Positions 56,755-64,000 of a stretch of DNA of 64,000 nucleotides are shown in pieces (the stretch's first letter is position 1; every line of letters begins with the position of its first letter). The notes under the pieces were generated by a model. The model was not told the origin of the DNA. It made no database searches and was given only the letters and a program-made list of their open reading frames with translations. A program made the translations under genes and the position numbers. Source of the stretch: Heliocidaris erythrogramma (taxonomy: Eukaryota > Echinodermata > Echinoidea > Camarodonta > Echinometridae); the NCBI GenBank assembly GCA_025617745.1, contig CM046870.1:6821618-6885617 (forward strand), written 5' to 3'.

Positions 56755-57240
56755 CCCGACACTAGCGTCTTTTGGCAAGACATTAATCCACGTTTGCCAC
56801 CCTCCACCCAGGTGTTCAATGGATACGTAAAGTTACGCATGACTTTACGAATGACTTAAATATGACAAGCCAAATGGGATGCTCAATCACTTTTAACTTC
56901 ATCAACTAAAGTTGAACTGTGCAGATGTAGATTAACATTCTTATTATAACAAACAATTTTAATGCAAAGTATATTTTTTACCATAATTTACTTGAGGTTA
57001 TTGGAAATACAGTCACACTTTGTTAAAACATCAGGAAAAACTTTGGGCATCCTATATGGTACTTCATATTCAAGTCGTTCGTAGTCGTGCGTAACTTTAC
57101 GAACAGCTTTATGAAACACCTCCCTGGTCGGATTTATTCCTTGAAATGCACTGTGCACTGATTCGTGGCAGCCGGAGCTGAAGCCAGGGTAGTCATGGTA
57201 ATAATATCCAAACCCTTTGGAAGCGCATAGGGACGTTATG
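56755..57240 (+). repeat. SINE/MITE-like repeat copy interrupted by a MITE
   Basis: CATTAATCCACGTTTGCCACC..CACCCAGGTGTTCAATGG (56785-56830) and GGATTTATTCCTTGAAATGC..AACCCTTTGGAAG (57126-57235) together match 3535-3670. The sequence between ends in GAACAGCTTTATGAAACACC, the terminus of the 1668-type MITE, so that element probably inserted here. Confidence 0.5.
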
Positions 57241-57360
57241 TGTGTCCTATGGGGGTACTGTCGGAGGAGTGTTGTCCGCTGATCATTATAGTCATAGGCT
57301 TAGGGGGCATTTGATTGAGGGGGTAGTCGTTAGGTGGACAATTGTCCGATGTGTAGTTGT

Positions 57361-58377
57361 CTAGGGTTGGTTGTCCCATGGTGGTACTGCCAGTCCGGGG
57401 GAAATTCTTCTGATGCGGTTTACTTTATGACCCATCATTCTGATGAGGACGCTGCGATATGATTTATTCATGATCACATAGACGCAGGCATTCCACCAGC
57501 TGTTTGAAGTGATAGCATACCTTAGGAAAAGAGTGAGGATGGGTGGAATCTTGATCCCAGGAATGGGGCTCAGAAATAAAACGATGGTACGTGGTAACCA
57601 AGCTAGATAAAACATGCAGGTTATTACCAGGACGGTCTTAAGCCCTTTCATTCCCGCTCCGCTTGGCGGTATCAGGGCGATGTTACCGGCGTTAACTGCG
57701 GCTTCCAGAACGGCGATTTGACGCGCATGGTGACGCGCTATACGCAAGAGTCGCACATTCACGAAGGTGGTGATCACAACTGCGGTAAAAGGGATGATGT
57801 TGTAGATGATGTAGCTAGGTTTGATAAGTGACAGGCAGATCCTAGATCCGTATGGATGACAAACACCTGTCAGCACGCTCTGTAGATAAGATCCACCTGA
57901 ATTAAGGAGGGGAAGAATCATCACCGCGGTCAAGGCACCGATCATTCGCTTGCGGGAAGCGAGCGCGTGATATTGAAGGGGTCGGGTTACTGCGATGTAG
58001 CGATCGACGGACGCTAAAGTCAAAATCCACATTGATTGCAACACAAAGGCAGTACACAGAATAACAATAGTGTCACTGTAGATTTGGGGAATGGATATGA
58101 GGACAAAAATCACGCCAGAAGTCGAACATAACAAGCCAGTGAAAAGATCAACGAAAGAGAGGCACATGAGACATAGTTTAGTGTTGTCACCAAAACAATT
58201 TTTAACTCGCGGAACGGTTACGATGTTGACACAGTTTAGAAGAATTGTAAGAGCAGCGTTGATAGAATAACCGTAAAGCAAGAAGTCTTTCTCCTTCTTT
58301 GAAAACGTATAATGCTGAGGAATCATTTCATCGCTAGTGTTTGAATAATCGGCGTATAGTGTAGTAGGACCATCCAT
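57361..58377 (-). CDS. Class A (rhodopsin-like) G-protein-coupled receptor, intronless
   Basis: A 338-residue frame with seven hydrophobic segments (about 33-55, 67-90, 102-124, 144-166, 187-211, 246-268, 278-302). N13 lies in an NTS glycosylation site. Class A marks: LSFVDLFTG with Asp77 in helix 2, C108 in helix 3 and C173/C181 in loop 2, DRYIAV at 125-130, IIPF Pro in helix 5 and YLAWLP in helix 6. Helix 7 has NACVY in place of NPxxY. The C-terminal tail is short and basic. Ligand unknown. Intronless class A receptors of this kind are common in large invertebrate families. The start ATG is the first in frame and gives a normal N-terminus. Confidence 0.88.
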   Translation of the reverse strand: MDGPTTLYADYSNTSDEMIPQHYTFSKKEKDFLLYGYSINAALTILLNCVNIVTVPRVKNCFGDNTKLCLMCLSFVDLFTGLLCSTSGVIFVLISIPQIYSDTIVILCTAFVLQSMWILTLASVDRYIAVTRPLQYHALASRKRMIGALTAVMILPLLNSGGSYLQSVLTGVCHPYGSRICLSLIKPSYIIYNIIPFTAVVITTFVNVRLLRIARHHARQIAVLEAAVNAGNIALIPPSGAGMKGLKTVLVITCMFYLAWLPRTIVLFLSPIPGIKIPPILTLFLRYAITSNSWWNACVYVIMNKSYRSVLIRMMGHKVNRIRRISPGLAVPPWDNQP

Positions 58378-59939
58378 TTTAAAATATTTTGAGGCTAGCT
58401 TACAGTGTCTCGTAAATTAAAAAAAAAATAGCAGTTTTAATGATGTTCAAATGACACTGCTTGATTTAGATTCAATATATTCAGTCAGATTCGAAGTGTA
58501 TTTGTCGTGCACAAAATAAAATTGAGTGGCATAAAACCATTCTCTGGCTGTCTCTGTAAAATAGTGTCAATGTGCCTATTAAAACTTTATCCAGTAGGAT
58601 CATGCAATCTTGTAAGCACTTGGTGAAAATCATTTCTTTAATGACTCCAGCAAACTTGTGAATGATTTCTTTTATACAACCGAAGAGATTAAGAACAATA
58701 CTAAGTATATGACGGGCGAGACCGCACCATCGATCGCGACAGGATTCTGCCATTCCCGTTCCCGTACGACATGTAGGACGCGACTGCCAACATTTCATCG
58801 TCTGCGGCAATAATTAATTTGTCCCAGCTCAAACAGAGACATGATGCATAATGCCTGTGGCCAATCTCGTTTAGGCGCAGCAAGGACTTTGTCTTAATAA
58901 CAATCAGCACGGAAAATAAGAGAAGCCTCATGTGACGTGAGCTCGATAACTTTCAAGCCCGTCAGACTGTCAGTCATATGAAATCCTTGCTTATTATTAT
59001 CAAAAATCCTTGCTCATACAAAACAAAACATAAAAAATCATAACAAAGAAATCTTTCGAAGACTATTTTTTTGTTTGTTTGTAATAAACTTAATGAACTT
59101 AATTTTCGAATGAAACAAAATCTTTCAGATTATTCTATGCTTGTGTATTTTATTGTGTTACCTATTCTTTATGTATTTCGATATTTAGTTTTCATCTATC
59201 CCATCGTTTTGTTATCGCATTGTTTTGTTATTTTTGCCCTTCGATAATCTCAAATATCACAAAGAAAATACAGTACAATTCTCAATTTGTTTTGTTATTT
59301 TTGCCCTTCGAGAATCTCAAATATCAGAAAGAAAATTCATTACAATTTTCAATTTGTTTGTTTGTTGTGGGTTTTTTTGGGAAAAAATCCATAAATTCTA
59401 CATGGGTGGGGCTGGCTGGCGGGAGGGGGTGATATGAATTACAAATATCGTTAACTCGGTGTTAAAGGATGCGTAAAGTCCGTTGAACACGTTGCGTCAT
59501 TTCAAATGCGTTATTATACCTGCGTTAATCAATCTGTTTTCATTTTTATTTTTCATTTATTTATCTATTTTTTTAAATCTCATTTAATTTTCATTTTTCA
59601 TTTTTTTTTTTTTTTTTTTTTTTTGGGGGGGGGGGGGGGTATGCATGTCACTCTCACATGGCGCGTCAAAAACTGCGCTAGTCGCCGACGCTGTCCTGCG
59701 TCAGCAGAATAACGATCCGTGTGTAAAGGGCATTAGATTCATACGAGATTTCAAAATGAAGATTACTCCCAAAAATAAGGGGGCATTAGACCCCCTTCTC
59801 CTGCCTTAAAGGGTGCTCCGACATGTGCTCTGGCGACAATAAATTCTTCCTGACTTGATTTCGTCAAAGATTTGGTGTTAGGTTTAGGGTTGTAACGAGT
59901 TGTAACTGTGACTCTTTTGCACCTGCCGAGAGGGTGATG
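58378..59939. other. Upstream of the receptor gene: no gene recognised
   Basis: May include the receptor 5' UTR and promoter; no motif decides the start site. A near-duplicate pair (59220-59280 and 59289-59355, GTTATTTTTGCCCTTCGA) and a T-run followed by a G-run (59603-59638) are present. Confidence 0.4.
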
Positions 59940-61960
59940 GTTTTAAAAGTGGTAAATGCATGAGACCCTGTTACGTTATACAGGGACGATTATGATTAAG
60001 GGGCAACTGTGACTCTATGTCGTCATACAGGGAGGGTGACGATAAAGCGGGAACTGACTCTATGACGTCATACGGGGAGGGTGACGATAAGGTGGGTACA
60101 TTGACTGACATACGGGGAGGGAGACGATAATGGGATGACATTGACTCTATGACGTCATACGGGGAGGGTTGCAATAAGGGGTGACATTGATTCTATGACG
60201 TCATACCGGGAGGGTGACGATAAGATAAGTGAGTAACTGAGACTCTCCGACTTCATACGGGGAGAGTGACGGTAAAGGAGTTACTATGACTTTTTGATCG
60301 TCGTCATAACGGGAAAGTGACGATAACGGGGCAACTGTGGCTCTATGACGGGGAAGGTGACGCTAAGGGGCTGACATTAAGGAGTTTTCGGATATGTCAA
60401 CTAGAACGCCGTCTTAGATCGTCCCAGCGACAATGGACTGCTTTGTTTTGACTGCATACAAAGTAGGTGAAGCATGAAGCTAACAATGGGTGAAGCGATG
60501 TTCACGTTTTAGAGAAGACGGCAAAACCATGTTTGACGCGTTCTCGATCTGACTAGTGGACGAGGGAGAAGCCAGTGGACGGGTGAGCCGTTCTTGGACA
60601 AAGCGCGGTATGCAGCTGACACAAAGCAGTCCACTGTAGCTGGGAAAATATAAGACGGTGTTCAAGTCCACACGTTCGAAAGCTCACTATTGACTCTATG
60701 ACGTCATACGGGGAGGGTGACGAGAAAGGAGTTACTATGACTGTTTGATCGTCGTCATAACGGGAGAGTGACGATGACGGGGCAACTGTGGCTCTATGAC
60801 GGGGAGGGTGGCGATAAGGGGTGACATTGACTCTATGACGTCATACGGGGAGGGTGACGATAAGATAAGTGAGTAACTGAGACTCACCGACGTCATACGG
60901 GGAGAGTGACGGCAAAGGAGTTACTATGACTTTTTGATCGTCGTCATAACGGGAGAGTGACGATAACGGGGCAACTGTGGCTCTATGACGGGGAAGGTGA
61001 CGATAAGGGGCTGACATTAAGAAGTTTACGGATATGTCAACTAGAACGCCGTCTTAGATCGTCCCAGCGACAATGGACTGCTTTGTTTTGACTGCATACA
61101 AAGTAGGTGAAGCATGAAGCTAACAATGGGTGAAGCGAGGTTCACGTTTTAGAGAAGACGCAAAACCATGTTTGACGTGTTCTCGATCTGACTAGTGGAC
61201 AAGGGAGAAGCCAGTGGACGGGTGAGCCGTTCTTGCACAAAGCGCGGTATGCAGTTGACACAAAGCAGTCCACTGTAGCTGGGAAAATCTAAGACGGCGT
61301 TCAAGTCCACACATTCGAAAGCTCACTATTGACTCTATGACGTCATACGGGGAGGGTGACGAGAAAGGAGTTACTATGACTGTTTGATCGTCGTCATAAC
61401 GGGAGAGTGACGATGACGGGGCAACTGTGGCTCTATGACGGGGAGGGAGGCGATAAGGGGTGATATTGACTCTATGACGTCATACGGGGAGGGTGACGAT
61501 AAGATAAGTGAGTAACTGAGACTCTCCGACGTCATACGGGGAGAGTGACGGTAAAGGAGTTACTATGACTTTTGATCGACGTCATAACGGGAGAGTGACG
61601 ATAACGGGGCAACTGTGGCTGTATGACGGGAAGGTGACGATAAGGTACTGACATTGACTCTATGACGTCACACGGGGAGAGTGACGGTAAAGGAGTTACT
61701 ATGACTTTTTGATCGACGTCATAACGGGAGAGTGACGATGACGGGGCAAATGTGGCTCTATGACGGGGAAGGTGACAATACGGGGGTGACATTGACTCAA
61801 TGACGTCATACAGGGAGGGTGACGATATGGGTGACATTGACTCTATGACGACATACGGGGAGGGCAAAGATAATTGGGTAGCTGTGACTCTTTGACGTCA
61901 TAAATGAAATAAAGAGGTCGACGGAACAGGGAGGTTATGACGATAAAGGGGTATCTGTGA
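59940..61960 (+). repeat. Minisatellite with CRE-like TGACGTCA monomers and a higher-order duplication
   Basis: Degenerate units of about 30-60 bp centred on GACTCTATGACGTCATACGG and GGGAGGGTGACGATAAGG fill the region. TGACGTCA, a perfect CREB/ATF palindrome, occurs many times. A non-repetitive block of about 300 bp (AACTAGAACGCCGTCTTAG through GAAAGCTCACTATTGACTC) occurs twice, at about 60387-60693 and 61028-61333, so a unit of about 640 bp was duplicated. Minus-strand frames here are products of the repeat. Confidence 0.85.
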
Positions 61961-61973
61961 CCTTGCCTATTAA

Positions 61974-62209
61974 TAGACTGGTTCTGTAATGTATACAAAT
62001 TTATGCACATTTCTTCTCTGAATACCTAGTGCCGAGCTATTCCATTAACTTGCTTTTTATAAATGGGCCTCAATGCTATAATTGGAATCCAGTTTGCATA
62101 CATTAATTGTTGCTAGTCCGGCAAGCTTCTGGCACGCTTTCAGGTTGTCAAGAACAACCTTTGTTTGAAAGGTATGCATAAAATTTGAATACATTACCGA
62201 AGCGGTCTA
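61974..62209 (+). mobile_element. MITE with TAGACCGCTTC ends, copy 2
   Basis: Inverted relative to 16187-16406, with ends TAGACTGGTTCTGTAAT and ATTACCGAAGCGGTCTA. It follows the minisatellite directly. Confidence 0.7.
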
Positions 62210-63358
62210 TTGACCCTAGGGAGGCCAATAAGGAAGTTTATGCAGAAAAAATAGTAGCTGATATATACGAGTATAGTTCATGAAACTTCTTATACATTTC
62301 ATGTCCTATCATTATCCATTTTAAATTACGCAAGGCCTAAATTCAGACCGTGGATGTCAACGATTAAACAAAATCTTTAGTAGTTTTGTTATTACATTTA
62401 TATATTCAATAAATCGGTATAAATCAAAAGGCTTATTGGATTCCGCGTGTGTCGTGTGACAGATATAATCGACCTTTGTATAAAACTTGGAGGCGTATAC
62501 TGATCAATTTATTGAGGACTTTCTGGATTTTTTTTTTTTTTTTTGGGGGGGGGGGGGGGGGGTTGATGAACATGGACCTTACAATTTGAATTTTCACTTA
62601 ACTCGGAATAATTATTTTTGGTGCTACATAATTGCAGGAACTTGCCCAAACATTGGAAAACCTATCATCAGTGATTAGTGATTAGTGAAAGTTAAAAATT
62701 ATCTATTTCCACACATTTTTTGTGATATTTTGCCTATAAATCATGCATTTTTAGATTATAGCTTATCTGGAGGTAAAATATCCAACGTTTTTTCCAGGAT
62801 TTATATGAAAGTAAGATCTATAAGGTCCATTGATCTTTATTCATTGAAAAAAACCCACTGAGAACCTAAGTCCTGCAAGTTAGAATGAAACCAAAGCCGC
62901 TGCTATCTCATGGACAAAATGTAACGTGAGTAACCGTAACGGGAGTAACCATTATTCCTGTGAAATCTGCATAAATGATGGGTCCAGTAATGTTCAGCTG
63001 TCGCCCAGCGAATGTCTCCCTATAGCATATGGTTCTTTGAAAAGGGTAAAATAATTTTTAAAGAAAGCCCTCATATTAACACGCTTTTCGTTTAAGCCCT
63101 CTTTGAAATTTATGCAATTCCAAATTACGTAACGTGAGTAACCGACACATTAGTTAGGCTAGCACTAATTACTCTTCCTCTTCTAATGTTTTGGTTCATT
63201 ATACAGGTACTCCAATATGTATGCATTGTGTTAACTAAAATGGATTTAGCCCTAAGCAGATACCTGTAATAAGAGATGAGCTGAAGATGTATAACTCGAT
63301 ACCTCTTCAAATATAACTTAATTGAGCCCTTCAGCTTATTAACGTGATGCAAAGCTGC
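62210..63358. other. Intergenic AT-rich sequence
   Basis: No gene seen. A T-run followed by a G-run (62529-62561) resembles those at 59603 and 17850. AACGTGAGTAACCGTAAC and similar motifs recur at 62920, 62938 and 63130. Confidence 0.35.
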
Positions 63359-63359
63359 T

Positions 63360-63473
63360 CGGGGAGCGTTTCGTCAAGTGTTTTGTCAGTGATTTTTACC
63401 GACAAGGATTTCAGTAGCTTATAACAGTTGTCGGTACAAATCACTGACAGAACACTTGATAAAACGCTCCCCC
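63360..63473. mobile_element. MITE of the GTTTCAT family (short copy)
   Basis: GGGGAGCGTTTCGTCAAGTG at the left and CACTTGATAAAACGCTCCCC at the right are inverted; shares GCTTATAACAGTTGTCGG with the copies at 661 and 10818. Confidence 0.7.
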
Positions 63474-63534
63474 GTACATTGTTCGTTTGAAAAGGCCGTT
63501 CCTAGAATAGCTGCGAGGACATCATTAAAGATCA

Positions 63535-64000
63535 CATTGCAAGAAAATCACAAATATGGCAATTAATGTATCACTAGAAACTGGGAAGCTTACAGATGGC
63601 AATCGTATAAGTTTTATGTCAACTGCGTATCTGATGATTATAAAAACAACATAAATAAAAGCTCTTCTAAGCATCTGGAATATCCGAGGATTCGCCAGAA
63701 ATATAGCGATGTTTTGATGTCGTCACACAAAGGATCGATCCTGCTTAAGCAGACGACGTCCTATAATGAATGAACGTAATTGCAATGCAATTATTTATCA
63801 AATTATAAAGAGTTTGGTATATTTAACATGACCTTATTTCACACCATTCTAAAAGGGAAAGTGAACTGATTCTGATAACTAAAACCGTTTGATAGTAAAT
63901 ACACAGGAGAAGGGTCAATGATCAATGAAATAAACCCCACTTTCAAATTGAAAAGCCCTCCGAATAATATCACAGATTGTATTCGTTCCCTCTTGAAACG
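63535..64000. repeat. Dispersed repeat, copy 2 (runs off the window)
   Basis: Nearly identical to 11697-12170 (AAGAAAATCACAAATATGGC, GCATCTGGAATATCCGAGG, GAGAAGGGTCAATGATCAAT) with scattered single-base differences. Confidence 0.8.

Noticed and set aside
58481-58931. Two minus-strand frames upstream of the GPCR
   Set aside because: No conserved motif, overlapping frames, and located where the receptor 5' UTR is expected.
59971-61867. Minus-strand Ser/Pro-rich frames over the minisatellite
   Set aside because: Produced by the repeat monomer (SPSPYDVIESM); no other evidence of coding.
59940-61960. CRISPR array
   Set aside because: Repeats are degenerate and contiguous without uniform unique spacers, and the context is eukaryotic.

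Overview
This is a repeat-rich invertebrate nuclear genome window. It holds intron-split genes with GT/AG junctions, Pol III tRNA genes, CR1/L2-like LINEs, an Ngaro-type tyrosine-recombinase retrotransposon, a Ty3/gypsy remnant, Helitrons and many MITEs with GGGG(C/T)GTTTCAT-type ends. That mix is what I would expect from a marine deuterostome such as a sea urchin or another echinoderm. The taxon is inferred; no diagnostic marker settles it.

Left part (1-17.7 kb): one multi-exon gene on the minus strand fills the region. From the sequence I could chain a CpG-rich 5' UTR exon (about 17288-17600) and eight coding exons (15746 down to 2356), including microexons of 19 and 25 bp. The phases match exactly across all junctions and give 600 codons before the chain leaves the region I can read. 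The product has a long Arg/Asp/Ser-rich RS-like domain followed by two U1/matrin-type C2H2 zinc fingers, which suggests a nuclear RNA-associated protein. Its introns hold several MITEs, including a foldback with a tRNA-like core.

Middle (17.7-42 kb): mostly mobile DNA. There is a 2.8 kb foldback element with a 5'-truncated LINE inserted in its right arm, an elongator tRNA-Met gene, a 3.3 kb hAT-like element with a perfect 8-bp target duplication, and a dead LINE on the minus strand whose endonuclease has lost an internal block. A structurally complete Ngaro element (A1-internal-B1-A2-B2) follows. Its gag and its pol-recombinase fusion appear to be made by splicing. A deleted gypsy element with a short 3' LTR comes last.

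Right-middle (42-51 kb): a LINE ORF1 interrupted by an 800-bp palindromic element packed with GTATACGTATAC motifs. Next is a head-to-tail array of four Helitron-like units sitting exactly between a host A and T, and then a palindromic element carrying an intact tRNA-Arg(TCT) in its centre. More hairpin elements and TA repeats follow.

Right (51-64 kb): a frameshifted CR1/L2-like LINE, one single-exon class A GPCR gene (57361-58377, minus), a 2 kb minisatellite whose monomer contains the CRE-type palindrome TGACGTCA, and a second copy of a repeat also found in the first gene's intron.

Only two host protein genes (the zinc-finger gene and the GPCR) and two tRNA genes are well supported. Most other open frames are transposon remnants or chance frames.
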